Shown: positions 34,824 through 43,105 of the stretch, in pieces
Layout of the letters: each line of letters begins with the position of its first letter
How positions within the stretch are numbered: the stretch's first letter is position 1
Assembly (NCBI GenBank): GCA_947502635.1
Contig: CANNAN010000023.1
Span: 1-46,617, forward strand
From: an uncultured Flavobacteriaceae bacterium
Lineage (GTDB): Bacteria; Bacteroidota; Bacteroidia; Flavobacteriales; Flavobacteriaceae
Direction: 5' to 3'
DNA: 46,617 nucleotides
Notes under the pieces: generated by a model
Seen by the model: the letters and a program-made list of their open reading frames with translations, nothing else
Told to the model about the DNA's origin: nothing
Databases searched by the model: none
Translations under genes and position numbers: made by a program

Positions 34824-35707
34824 TCTATCATAAATTTAAGTTTAATAACCTTACCATTGTTATACTTTTTATCAAGAATTTTAATGTGTTTTAAGCTTTG
34901 AGTTGGTATGGTAAGTGTTCTTATAAAATCGTCTTTAGAATATATTTCTACACCAATATTATTAGGAAATAGCTGATAAATTTGAGCATTATCAGCAATA
35001 AGTTGCTGTAATTGTTGTTTGCGTTTTTTCCAATCTTTAATGTTGCCATTGGTGTAATAATCTAGCATTAATGCATAATCATCTGTAGTTAGTCTAACGG
35101 TCTGGCTCATATTTGAATCAATATGCCTGACAATAGTGTCTGTTTTATGGAATGGCGACTGTACAACAAATGTGATTTTATCTGCTTTTGTAATATAGCT
35201 AAAACAACCTGAATGGTCCGTTTTAAAAAATAAGGGAGACTGTTGATTTTGCAATAATTTAATATCTAATGTAATATTAGTAATAGGCTCTCCTTTATCT
35301 TCATCTATAAAACAAAAGTGAAATTCATTTTTAGATGTAATTTTAAAAATAGAGATTAAAAGAAAGACCATCATTAACAAACCTACAATTTTTAGAATGC
35401 TTCTTTTTTTTGATTTTACTTCTGTGTTAGCATTTTTAAACGCTTCCCAATTATCGTAACCAACATAGTCACTTAACAGATTTAAGATGTCAATTCGAGG
35501 TAGTTTTTCTATATCATTCTTAAAGTATGTATAAAACCATTTTTCGCTCACCTTAGCGTTTACTTTGCTAAACAAATCTTCTTGAAAGTCAGTTATAATA
35601 TCACCTTTCCAATCCTCTATAGCATTAGGCGCACTATAGTTTTTCAAAAAAGTGGCAGCAATGGCTTGTTTAAGGGTTAAAAATAAATGTTTTTCTGATC
35701 GATTCAA
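34820..35707 (-). CDS. One-TM membrane protein with cytosolic helical domain and extracytoplasmic beta domain
   Basis: I do not recognise a named family. Residues about 1-100 have no signal peptide and form a helical, probably cytosolic domain with Glu-Lys-Trp-Phe-Tyr-Thr-Tyr-Phe-Lys-Asn and Leu-Leu-Ser-Asp-Tyr-Val-Gly-Tyr-Asp-Asn-Trp. A basic stretch and a single membrane helix (about 105-122) follow. The remaining part is extracytoplasmic, starting with a transthyretin/carboxypeptidase-regulatory-like segment (Asp-Glu-Asp-Lys-Gly-Glu-Pro-Ile). It looks like a transmembrane signalling or scaffold protein. It overlaps the lipoprotein gene by 4 bp, and a -7-like box lies upstream at 35760-35767. 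It is divergent from the DUF4349 gene. Confidence 0.78.
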   Translation of the reverse strand: MNRSEKHLFLTLKQAIAATFLKNYSAPNAIEDWKGDIITDFQEDLFSKVNAKVSEKWFYTYFKNDIEKLPRIDILNLLSDYVGYDNWEAFKNANTEVKSKKRSILKIVGLLMMVFLLISIFKITSKNEFHFCFIDEDKGEPITNITLDIKLLQNQQSPLFFKTDHSGCFSYITKADKITFVVQSPFHKTDTIVRHIDSNMSQTVRLTTDDYALMLDYYTNGNIKDWKKRKQQLQQLIADNAQIYQLFPNNIGVEIYSKDDFIRTLTIPTQSLKHIKILDKKYNNGKVIKLKFMIE

Positions 35708-35759
35708 TGTTGGTGTATCTAGTTGATATACAGTGTTAAATAAGATTATAAATAGTTTA

Positions 35760-35767
35760 CAAAAGTA
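35760..35767 (-). promoter_or_regulatory. -7 box for the membrane protein-lipoprotein pair
   Basis: On the minus strand this reads TACTTTTG, a full match to TAnnTTTG, placing transcription about 45 nt before the start at 35707. The -33 element is not evident. Confidence 0.4.
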
Positions 35768-35805
35768 TTACAAGAGCTTTTCAAAGCTTCTGGGGTATTT
35801 GGCTA

Positions 35806-35813
35806 TAGGTTTG
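35806..35813 (+). promoter_or_regulatory. -7 box for the DUF4349 gene
   Basis: TAGGTTTG matches TAnnTTTG 28 bp before the ATG at 35842. The -33 element is not evident. Confidence 0.4.
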
Positions 35814-35841
35814 TTCTAGTAATTCTTAAAAATATAAAATT

Positions 35842-36708
35842 ATGAACGCAAAACAATTCAAATCAGTATTAAAAATTAGAGTACTCGTTTTACTATGCTT
35901 AATTATAAGTTCTTGTAATCAAGCTATAAAAAATGATGAGTATGCTATTGGTAAAGTAGATGTTACAGAAGAACATGCTGCATATGCAACAGAAAGTAAT
36001 GATGATGTTTCTTCATTTTCGCAAGCAGAAATAAAAATGCCTAAGGATTTAAAAATTATTAAATCTGCTAAGGGAAGGTATAAAGTGGCCAATGTAAAAA
36101 CAATAACCCGTGAAATAAAAAAGTTTACAGGGAATTACAATGCTTATGTTTCCGATTTGCGATTTGAAAATGACTTATACAGAATAGAAAATAGATTTAC
36201 CATAAAAGTCCCGCAACAGTATTTCGATGTGCTTATGGACTCCATTAATAATGTTGTAGAGTTTGTGGAGTATGAAAATATAACAACTAAAGATGTAAGT
36301 GAAGAGTATGTAGATTTAGAAACGCGTTTAAAAACGAAGCAGGAAGTAAAACAACGTTATGAAATAATTTTACGTAAAAATGCTATTACGGTTGAAGATA
36401 TTTTAGCAACCGAGGAAAAACTTCGCATTATTCAGGAAGAAATTGAGTCGGCTCAAGGACGTTTAAAGTTTTTAACAAACAAAGTTGCTTATAGTACAAT
36501 ACAAATAGACTTGTATGAAACAGTGTCTTATAAGGAAGAACCAGAAAGCTACTCTAAGACATTTTTATCTAAAACAAAAGAAGGGTTTGGTTTTGGTTGG
36601 GACCTTATTGAAGGTGTGGTACTTGGTCTTATTTATCTTTGGCCGATAGTGATTTTAGGAATTATGATTTTCATTTTTGTGAGAAAACGTTTGAGAAAGA
36701 AAAGATAA
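35842..36708 (+). CDS. DUF4349 lipoprotein with C-terminal membrane helix
   Basis: The 288-residue product has a lipobox (Ser-Ser-Cys25). A beta/alpha DUF4349 domain spans about 70-240, with Ile-Lys-Ser-Ala near its start, Arg-Phe-Thr-Ile-Lys-Val-Pro-Gln-Gln-Tyr-Phe, and Asp-Val-Ser-Glu-Glu-Tyr-Val-Asp-Leu-Glu-Thr-Arg-Leu. It includes a coiled-coil hairpin (about 160-205), then a membrane helix (about 258-280) and a basic tail. The function of DUF4349 is not established; envelope location is clear. It lies 19 bp upstream of the SprT-like gene, probably in the same transcript. Confidence 0.85.
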   Translation: MNAKQFKSVLKIRVLVLLCLIISSCNQAIKNDEYAIGKVDVTEEHAAYATESNDDVSSFSQAEIKMPKDLKIIKSAKGRYKVANVKTITREIKKFTGNYNAYVSDLRFENDLYRIENRFTIKVPQQYFDVLMDSINNVVEFVEYENITTKDVSEEYVDLETRLKTKQEVKQRYEIILRKNAITVEDILATEEKLRIIQEEIESAQGRLKFLTNKVAYSTIQIDLYETVSYKEEPESYSKTFLSKTKEGFGFGWDLIEGVVLGLIYLWPIVILGIMIFIFVRKRLRKKR

Positions 36709-36727
36709 AACCCTTATTTTTGTTTTA

Positions 36728-37345
36728 ATGCAAAAGATGCTTCAAAATTATATTCCAGAAATTGCCATATCTCAAGTTTTAAAACTTTTAGAGTGTGACA
36801 ACCTAGAGGTGAAGATTAAAAGCGAGCGTAAAACCCGTCATGGTGATTATAGGCGATTACCAAATGGGAAACATCAAATAACAATTAACTCTAATTTAAA
36901 TACATATCGATTTTTAATCACATTAATACATGAGATTGCCCATTTTGAAGCCTATAAAGCTTATGGTAGATTTATAAAACCACATGGGATCGAGTGGAAG
37001 CGTACATTTCAGCATTTAATGTTACCATTTTTAAATCCAGAGATTTTCCCAAGTCATTTACTGCCATTACTGGCAAAGCATTTTAAAAACCCTAAAGCAA
37101 GTAGTGATACAGATGCTAATTTAGCATTAGCACTTAAACAATTTGATGCTCCTAATAATAAAACTTATATTTTTGAAGTGCCAATGGGGAGTATATTTAA
37201 GTTGTATAATGGTAAAGTATTTAAAATGAGACAAAAACGGGTAAAACGTTTTGAGTGTATGGAAGTTAAAACAGGAAAGTTGTATCTTTTCAACCCTAAT
37301 GCAGAAGTTGAAATTGTTGTTCTAGAGAAAGAACAAATTTCATAA
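36728..37345 (+). CDS. SprT-like zinc metalloprotease-domain protein
   Basis: The 205-residue cytosolic protein has the zinc motif His68-Glu69-Ile-Ala-His72 and a further His at about 86 (Lys-Pro-His-Gly-Ile-Glu-Trp), matching the SprT/Spartan fold. Eukaryotic Spartan cuts proteins crosslinked to DNA; the role of bacterial SprT-like proteins is not settled. The C terminus (about 130-205) lacks the zinc-ribbon cysteines of some relatives and instead has a basic beta segment (Lys-Met-Arg-Gln-Lys-Arg-Val-Lys-Arg). manC follows after 68 bp. Confidence 0.85.
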   Translation: MQKMLQNYIPEIAISQVLKLLECDNLEVKIKSERKTRHGDYRRLPNGKHQITINSNLNTYRFLITLIHEIAHFEAYKAYGRFIKPHGIEWKRTFQHLMLPFLNPEIFPSHLLPLLAKHFKNPKASSDTDANLALALKQFDAPNNKTYIFEVPMGSIFKLYNGKVFKMRQKRVKRFECMEVKTGKLYLFNPNAEVEIVVLEKEQIS

Positions 37346-37413
37346 ATCAAAATGATATAAAGAACTTTAAGAAACCTTTTTAGTTAACAATAAATAGAGC
37401 CCTATTAAAAAAT

Positions 37414-38496
37414 ATGAAAAATAAAAATTATTACGCTATTCTAATGGCAGGAGGTGTTGGTTCTAGATTTTGGCCAGTTAGCACCCAAGACTTTCCTAAA
37501 CAGTTTCATGATATGTTAGGAACTGGAGATACATTAATTCAGAAAACTTTCCATCGTTTAGCAAAATTAATACCAGAGGAAAATATTTTTATTTTAACGA
37601 ATGAGCGTTATAATGATTTGGTATTTGAACAATTACCAAGTGTAACAAAACGACAAGTTGTTTTAGAACCTGCCATGCGAAATACAGCTCCTTGTATTTT
37701 GTATGCATCGCTGAAAATTCAAAAAGAAAACCCAGAGGCTGTTATGATTGTAGCCCCTAGTGACCATTGGATTGAAGACGAAAATGCTTTTTCTGATAAT
37801 GTGCAACAAGCTTTCGATTTTTGCTCTAAAAATAAAGCATTAATGACGCTGGGCATTCAGCCTACATTTCCTAATACAGGATATGGGTATATTGAATATG
37901 ATAAAACTTCTACAGATATAATAAAGTCCGTTAATCAGTTCAAAGAAAAACCTGTTTACGAAGTAGCAAAACAGTACATTGAGCAAGGTAATTTTTTATG
38001 GAATGCAGGTATTTTTATGTGGAGCGCAAAAAGTGTTATTGAAGCTTTTAAAAATAATCAACCAGAATTATTTGCCCTATTTGAAAATGGTATAGAGGTT
38101 TATAATACCGATTTTGAAGATGACTTTATTCGAGATAATTATGGTAAAGCAGAAAATATCTCGGTTGACTATGCCATTATGGAAAAATCTAGCAATGTTT
38201 ATGTGATTGCTGCAGAGTTCGATTGGAACGATCTTGGGACCTGGGGAAGTTTATACGATAAGTTAGATAAGGATGATACTAAAAATGCCGTTGTAAATGC
38301 CAGAACTTTAACAGAGGATACTTCGGGGAATATGATTCGTACTAAGAATGATAAAATTGTAGTTGTTGATGGCCTGAAAGATTATATTATTGTAGATAAA
38401 GACGAAGTTTTACTTATCTTTCCTAAGACTAAAGAACAGGATATTAAAAAAGTGCTCCAAAAAGTGAAGGATAAGTTTGGAGAACATTATGGGTAA
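37414..38496 (+). CDS. manC: Mannose-1-phosphate guanylyltransferase
   Basis: The enzyme makes GDP-mannose from mannose-1-phosphate and GTP for glycan and GDP-fucose synthesis. The 360-residue product has the nucleotidyltransferase signature Met-Ala-Gly-Gly-Val-Gly-Ser-Arg-Phe-Trp-Pro (near 11-21) with Pro-Lys-Gln-Phe, the Ala-Pro-Ser-Asp-His motif, Phe-Lys-Glu-Lys-Pro, and Gly-Asn-Phe-Leu-Trp-Asn-Ala-Gly-Ile-Phe-Met-Trp. It is the short, single-domain form without the C-terminal phosphomannose isomerase domain of bifunctional enzymes. It lies 9 bp before the DUF389 gene. It may also feed the glycosyltransferase segment at 30.5-33.5 kb (inference). Confidence 0.93.
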   Translation: MKNKNYYAILMAGGVGSRFWPVSTQDFPKQFHDMLGTGDTLIQKTFHRLAKLIPEENIFILTNERYNDLVFEQLPSVTKRQVVLEPAMRNTAPCILYASLKIQKENPEAVMIVAPSDHWIEDENAFSDNVQQAFDFCSKNKALMTLGIQPTFPNTGYGYIEYDKTSTDIIKSVNQFKEKPVYEVAKQYIEQGNFLWNAGIFMWSAKSVIEAFKNNQPELFALFENGIEVYNTDFEDDFIRDNYGKAENISVDYAIMEKSSNVYVIAAEFDWNDLGTWGSLYDKLDKDDTKNAVVNARTLTEDTSGNMIRTKNDKIVVVDGLKDYIIVDKDEVLLIFPKTKEQDIKKVLQKVKDKFGEHYG

Positions 38497-38505
38497 AATA
38501 TAATT

Positions 38506-39987
38506 ATGAGCGAAGAAAGTAAATTCAATTTTTCGGAAGAGGAAACCACCAATCAAGATAAGGCGGTTGAGCAATCAAAAGAAGCTGTAAAAAAAGACGC
38601 AAAAGGTCTGTTTCAAAGTATTAAAACCTTTTTTAGTGAGTTGCTGGATTTTAGAGAGGACACCGATAGAGATGCTACTGTTGAAGCGATAAAAAAAGAT
38701 ATCCCTTTTAAAGGTGCAACAGCATGGATTTTAATTTGCTCGATCTTTGTAGCCTCTGTTGGCTTAAATGCGAACTCTCCTGCGGTTGTTATTGGCGCCA
38801 TGTTAATTTCTCCGCTTATGGGACCTATTTTAGGAATAGGACTTTCTATTGCCATTAACGATATTGATACCTTAAGAAAATCGTTAATAAATTTGGCAAC
38901 CATGATTGTTTTAAGTTTGTTAACTGCTTATTTGTTTTTTAAGTTTTTTCCAACAGCAGACTTGGTTACTAACGAACTTTTTGGTCGTACAAAACCAGAT
39001 GTAAGAGATGTGCTTATCGCTTTTTTTGGAGGTTCAGCATTAATTATTGCACGTACCAAAAAAGGAACTATTGCCTCGGTTATTTTTGGAGTTGCTATTG
39101 CTACGGCGTTAATGCCTCCTCTGTGTACAGCGGGTTATGGATTAGCTCACAACTGGGATTATTTTGTAGGAGCCATGTATTTGTTTACAATAAATACAAT
39201 CTTCATTGCATTAGCAACTTTCATAGTGTTGAAAGTGTTACGTTTCCCAATGTTGAAATATGCCAATTCTAAAAAAAGAAAACGTATAGCACAGCTAGCA
39301 TCTATATTAGCTATATTAGTTATGGCACCTGCAATTTGGACATTCGTGAAATTTATAAAACAAAGTGGTTTTGAAAATGATTATAACAATTTTATCAAGG
39401 ATGAAATTACATCCAATCCGCAGTTATGGTATCAAAATGGTACATTAAATACTGATGATGAAAAGATAACGTTATATTTTAATGGAGAAATAGCAGAAGT
39501 TACAGAAGCCGATTTGAGAAACGAATTAAAACGTTACGATAAGATTAAAGAATTTAATCTTGAGATAAATGGAAATAAAAATAGAAGTATTGATAAAATA
39601 TCTAATGCTTATGATAGAGCTATTAAAGAATTAGATCAAAAAGATAATATCATTTCTGGTTTGCAAAAACAAATTGCAGATCTACAAGTTCAAATCGTAG
39701 ATTTAAACAAGGAAATAGAAAGTAACAACTCTCAAAAGAATTCAGTTTCGTTTACTAATTTATCGCGCGATGCTAAAGTACGTTTTAGTGATTTACAATA
39801 TTTCAGTTATGCGAAAATGCTTGAGTCTGAGGATTTTATTAAGATTGATACCGTAGCAGTAGCTCATATTAAATGGAGAACCTCGTTAAAAGATAGTTTG
39901 GCTTCAATAAAAGAAAAAGAACTAACGAAGTGGTTGAAACAAAAACTTAATTTAAAGACTTTGGTAGTTAAAAGGGTTAATGATTAA
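38506..39987 (+). CDS. DUF389 inner-membrane protein with C-terminal coiled coil
   Basis: The 493-residue product has a charged N-terminal tail (1-70), then five or six membrane helices (about 73-285) with the DUF389/TIGR00341 signature Ser-Pro-Ala-Val-Val-Ile-Gly-Ala-Met-Leu-Ile-Ser-Pro-Leu-Met-Gly-Pro near 91-107. A soluble region with a coiled coil (about 368-410) and an alpha/beta C-terminal part follows. The family has no established function; the C-terminal extension makes this member longer than the core domain. It is 2 bp upstream of the RDD gene and likely in an operon with manC. Confidence 0.88.
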   Translation: MSEESKFNFSEEETTNQDKAVEQSKEAVKKDAKGLFQSIKTFFSELLDFREDTDRDATVEAIKKDIPFKGATAWILICSIFVASVGLNANSPAVVIGAMLISPLMGPILGIGLSIAINDIDTLRKSLINLATMIVLSLLTAYLFFKFFPTADLVTNELFGRTKPDVRDVLIAFFGGSALIIARTKKGTIASVIFGVAIATALMPPLCTAGYGLAHNWDYFVGAMYLFTINTIFIALATFIVLKVLRFPMLKYANSKKRKRIAQLASILAILVMAPAIWTFVKFIKQSGFENDYNNFIKDEITSNPQLWYQNGTLNTDDEKITLYFNGEIAEVTEADLRNELKRYDKIKEFNLEINGNKNRSIDKISNAYDRAIKELDQKDNIISGLQKQIADLQVQIVDLNKEIESNNSQKNSVSFTNLSRDAKVRFSDLQYFSYAKMLESEDFIKIDTVAVAHIKWRTSLKDSLASIKEKELTKWLKQKLNLKTLVVKRVND

Positions 39988-39989
39988 TT

Positions 39990-40403
39990 ATGGAAGATAA
40001 ATATGCACAAATATTTACACGCGTTAAAGCAGCAGCTATTGATGGTATTGTAATTATTGTTTTAATGTATTCTGCTACTGAAATTTTAAATTTATTTGAA
40101 GGGGTTCCCAATTATATAAGAATTTCTATTTTTATCTCTATTTTCTTGGTTTATGAACCCATTCTTATTTCTTTTTTTGGAGCAACAGTCGGTCATTTTT
40201 TTAGTGATATAGTCGTTAAAAGAGACAATAATGAGCAAAAGAATGTACTTTTTCCAAAAGCAATGATTAGATTTATTTGCAAGTTTTGTTTAGGGTGGAT
40301 ATCACTTCTCACTGTTAGTGGAAATGAAAAAAGGAAAGCGATTCATGACCACATAGGAGGTTCGGTAGTTTTGAAATATGAAACTATTAAAAAAGATAAT
40401 TAG
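39990..40403 (+). CDS. RDD family membrane protein
   Basis: The 137-residue protein has three hydrophobic helices and the RDD features: Arg-Val-Lys-Ala-Ala-Ala-Ile-Asp-Gly near the N terminus (Arg and Asp present), Gly-Ala-Thr-Val-Gly-His after the second helix, and Arg-Lys-Ala-Ile-His-Asp-His-Ile-Gly-Gly at the end. Function of the family is poorly defined (some members act in ion exchange). It starts 2 bp after DUF389. Confidence 0.88.
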   Translation: MEDKYAQIFTRVKAAAIDGIVIIVLMYSATEILNLFEGVPNYIRISIFISIFLVYEPILISFFGATVGHFFSDIVVKRDNNEQKNVLFPKAMIRFICKFCLGWISLLTVSGNEKRKAIHDHIGGSVVLKYETIKKDN

Positions 40404-40419
40404 TTTTAAAAATAATACA

Positions 40420-41325
40420 ATGAAAAATAGTGTTCTAGGTATCATATTAATTATATCAATGTTAGGAGTTTCGTGTAAAGAAAAAGGAAAAACCGATAAG
40501 ATTAAAGAAGATATTAATCAGGTTAAAGAAGCTTCAGAAAAAATACCAAGCCTAGATTTACTTTGGCAAACAGATACACTGCTTACTACCAGCGAATCTG
40601 TCCTCTATAATAAAACATTGGATGTTGTTTTTGTCGCTAATGTTAATAATGCACCATGGGAGAAAGATAATAATGGTTTTATATCCACTATAGATACTAA
40701 GGGAAATATTTTAGAGTTAAAATGGATCGAAGGTTTAAGCGGTCCAAAAGGTATGGGGATTTTTGGAGGTAAATTATATGTCAACGATATTGATAGAATT
40801 GTAGAAATAGATATAGAAACACAAAAGATAACTAATGACTATCCTGTAGATGGAGAACCTCAGTTAAATGATATTACAGTAAGCCAAGCAGGTGTTGTAT
40901 ATGCTTCGGGATCAAATAGTAACTCGATTTATGTCTTAGAGAAAGGAGAACTTAGTATTCTTAACATGAATACTGAAGGACGATTAAACGGATTATTACA
41001 TCAGAAAGAGGCTATTTTCTTTACAGATTCGGGAAGAAAATGTTTTGGAATATATAATTTTAAATCGGACGCGTCTAAAATACTAGCCGAAGGTATTGGT
41101 CATGGAGATGGTGTGATACGATTAAAAACAGGTGATTTTATTGTGTCTGATTGGAAAGGGCAAGTTTTTTATATTGATTCAACTAATTGGCAAAAAACAC
41201 TATTGCTCGATACACGGGAAAATAATATTTACGCAGCCGATATTGATTATATTCCTGAAACGCAGATGTTACTTGTGCCTACCTTTTTTCATAACAATGT
41301 AATGTGTTATAAGCTTAATTTGTAA
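40420..41325 (+). CDS. Beta-propeller lipoprotein (SMP-30/gluconolactonase-like)
   Basis: The ATG at 40420 is chosen because it starts a lipoprotein signal with Cys19 (Gly-Val-Ser-Cys); an in-frame ATG at 40378 would overlap the RDD gene and bury the signal. The 301-residue product is a six-bladed propeller by pattern: repeated beta units, Gly-Pro-Lys-Gly-Met-Gly, Gly-Lys-Leu-Tyr-Val-Asn-Asp, Leu-Asn-Asp-Ile-Thr, Gly-Arg-Leu-Asn-Gly-Leu and Ile-Tyr-Ala-Ala-Asp-Ile-Asp. Metal-binding residues of true SMP-30 lactonases cannot be assigned with confidence, so a binding role is as likely as catalysis. It is the last gene of the run starting at 35842. Confidence 0.8.
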   Translation: MKNSVLGIILIISMLGVSCKEKGKTDKIKEDINQVKEASEKIPSLDLLWQTDTLLTTSESVLYNKTLDVVFVANVNNAPWEKDNNGFISTIDTKGNILELKWIEGLSGPKGMGIFGGKLYVNDIDRIVEIDIETQKITNDYPVDGEPQLNDITVSQAGVVYASGSNSNSIYVLEKGELSILNMNTEGRLNGLLHQKEAIFFTDSGRKCFGIYNFKSDASKILAEGIGHGDGVIRLKTGDFIVSDWKGQVFYIDSTNWQKTLLLDTRENNIYAADIDYIPETQMLLVPTFFHNNVMCYKLNL

Positions 41326-41491
41326 TTCTTAAAAAGGGGTTAAAGGTAATCGAAAAGAAAAGTAATATAACGACAAATCTTATTTGAAAGATACAGGTAC
41401 ATCATAGAGCTCTTGGGTGACCTTTCCTATTACAATTACGAAGCTAGAGAACTGTCTTTTTTTGTAGATCAGGGAGAAGTAAAATAAAGAG

Positions 41492-42259
41492 TTATTTATT
41501 TTCTTCTAAGTACATTTTACGGACTTTCTTAAATAAATTAGAAGAATATACAAAGTCTGTAACAACTTCATTATCTGTTTTGAAAATAGTTTTGTTCGAA
41601 CCTTCCCAGGCTTTTAACCCATCCTTTAAGAATACTATTTTTTCACCAATTTCCATAACTGAATTCATGTCATGAGAATTAATTACAGTAGTAATTTGAT
41701 ATTCATCGGTAATCTCTTGAATAAGATTATCTATAACAATAGCCGTTTTAGGATCAAGCCCAGAATTAGGCTCATCACAAAATAAGTATTTAGGATTATT
41801 TACAATAGCTCTGGCAATAGCAACACGTTTTTGCATACCACCTGATGCTTCACTAGGCATTTTGTTATGGGCATCGTCTAAATTTACACGTTTTAAAACA
41901 AAGTCGACACGATCTTTCATTTCGCTTTTACTTTGGTTGGTAAACATTTGCAAAGGAAACATCACATTCTCTGCAATAGTCATGGAATCAAACAAAGCAC
42001 TTCCTTGAAATACCATACCTATTTCAGCACGAAGATTACGTTTTTCATCTTCCGTTAATTGTGAAAATATTTTTCCATCGTAGGAGATAGAACCTTCTTC
42101 ATAATCAAATAATCCTAACAAACATTTAAGAAAAACAGTTTTTCCAGAACCACTTTGTCCAATAATAAGATTGGTTTTTCCTTTTTCAAAAGTTGTGCTA
42201 ATGCCTTTTAAAATTTCAACACCACTAAACGATTTATGTAAATTCTTTACTTCTATCAT
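41492..42259 (-). CDS. mlaF: Mla-type ABC transporter ATP-binding protein
   Basis: The 255-residue ATPase has Walker A Gly-Gln-Ser-Gly-Ser-Gly-Lys-Thr near 34-41, signature Ala-Ser-Gly-Gly-Met-Gln-Lys-Arg, Walker B Leu-Phe-Cys-Asp-Glu-Pro and the switch His in Asn-Ser-His-Asp-Met. The Met-Gln in the signature is typical of MlaF-like ATPases that drive lipid transport between the membranes. Its start overlaps the end of the permease gene by 4 bp (ATGA). No MCE-domain (MlaD) gene follows inside the window, so the substrate-binding part must be elsewhere. Confidence 0.9.
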   Translation of the reverse strand: MIEVKNLHKSFSGVEILKGISTTFEKGKTNLIIGQSGSGKTVFLKCLLGLFDYEEGSISYDGKIFSQLTEDEKRNLRAEIGMVFQGSALFDSMTIAENVMFPLQMFTNQSKSEMKDRVDFVLKRVNLDDAHNKMPSEASGGMQKRVAIARAIVNNPKYLFCDEPNSGLDPKTAIVIDNLIQEITDEYQITTVINSHDMNSVMEIGEKIVFLKDGLKAWEGSNKTIFKTDNEVVTDFVYSSNLFKKVRKMYLEENK

Positions 42260-42996
42260 TGACCTAGCATCATATCAGTTAATATATAATTTAGCAATAT
42301 AATTACAACGGATGTCCAAACAAAAGACGTTGTACTTGCTTTACCAACTTCTAGAGCTCCGCCTTTCATATAATAGCCATGAAAAGAAGGAATGGTAGCA
42401 AGAATAAATGCAAATACAAAAGTTTTTATAAAAGAATAAATTATATGAAACGCCTGAAAGTCAGTTTGAATTCCTAAAACATAATCTTCTAAAGATGTGT
42501 AACCTCCAAAAACACAAGCAGCCATACCACCAAGAATTCCTAAAAACATTCCGATGGCAATAGCAAAAGGATATAGTAGTAATGCAATTGTTTTAGGTAA
42601 AACGAGATAATTTAAGGAGTTTATACCCATAACTTCTAAAGCATCTATTTGCTCGGTAACACGCATGGTACCGATGCTGGATGTTATAAAAGAACCAACT
42701 TTTCCTGCCATTATTATAGACGTAAAGGTTGGAGCGAATTCGAGTATAATAGATTGTTTGGTAGCAAAACCAACTAAATATTTAGGAATAAGAGGGTTGT
42801 TTATATTTAAGGCGGTTTGAATCGTTATAACACCACCAACAAAAAAGGATATAAACGCTATAATCCCGAGTGAACCTATAACTAAATCGTCAATATCTTT
42901 AAGTATTAGCTTTTTCATCACAGACCATTTGGTAGGTTTGCGAAACATCTCGACAATCATTAAAAAATAAGCACCAATATTATGAAGGTATGTCAT
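42256..42996 (-). CDS. mlaE: Mla-type ABC transporter permease
   Basis: The 246-residue membrane protein has five to six helices and the MlaE signature: Glu-Phe-Ala-Pro-Thr-Phe-Thr-Ser-Ile-Ile-Met-Ala-Gly-Lys-Val-Gly-Ser, followed by Gly-Thr-Met-Arg-Val-Thr-Glu-Gln-Ile-Asp-Ala-Leu-Glu-Val-Met-Gly. It pairs with the overlapping ATPase gene for phospholipid (or other lipid) traffic that maintains outer-membrane asymmetry. It is divergent from the phosphatase gene at 43106. Confidence 0.92.
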   Translation of the reverse strand: MTYLHNIGAYFLMIVEMFRKPTKWSVMKKLILKDIDDLVIGSLGIIAFISFFVGGVITIQTALNINNPLIPKYLVGFATKQSIILEFAPTFTSIIMAGKVGSFITSSIGTMRVTEQIDALEVMGINSLNYLVLPKTIALLLYPFAIAIGMFLGILGGMAACVFGGYTSLEDYVLGIQTDFQAFHIIYSFIKTFVFAFILATIPSFHGYYMKGGALEVGKASTTSFVWTSVVIILLNYILTDMMLGQ

Positions 42997-43076
42997 ATAA
43001 AAATTTGTTAGTGCTAAAGTAAAAAAAAGTTCATGGTATTTAACCTTAATTTTAAATTTTGATGTTTTAAAATCTG

Positions 43077-43084
43077 TATTTTTG
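43077..43084 (+). promoter_or_regulatory. -7 box of the pafA-like gene
   Basis: TATTTTTG matches TAnnTTTG 22 bp before the ATG at 43106 and overlaps the in-frame TTG at 43082, so the latter is unlikely to be the start. A TTG at 43059-43061 is a possible -33 element at short (15-nt) spacing. Confidence 0.45.
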
Positions 43085-43105
43085 ATTCACAGAAATAAAA
43101 CAGTT

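Noticed and set aside
41371-41485. A 38-codon stop-free stretch on the plus strand in the gap between the propeller lipoprotein and mlaF, with rather GC-rich codons and plausible residues.
   Set aside because: It has no ATG or GTG start and only an internal TTG; a stretch this short without stops is not rare by chance. It could be a gene remnant, but this cannot be shown without a search.
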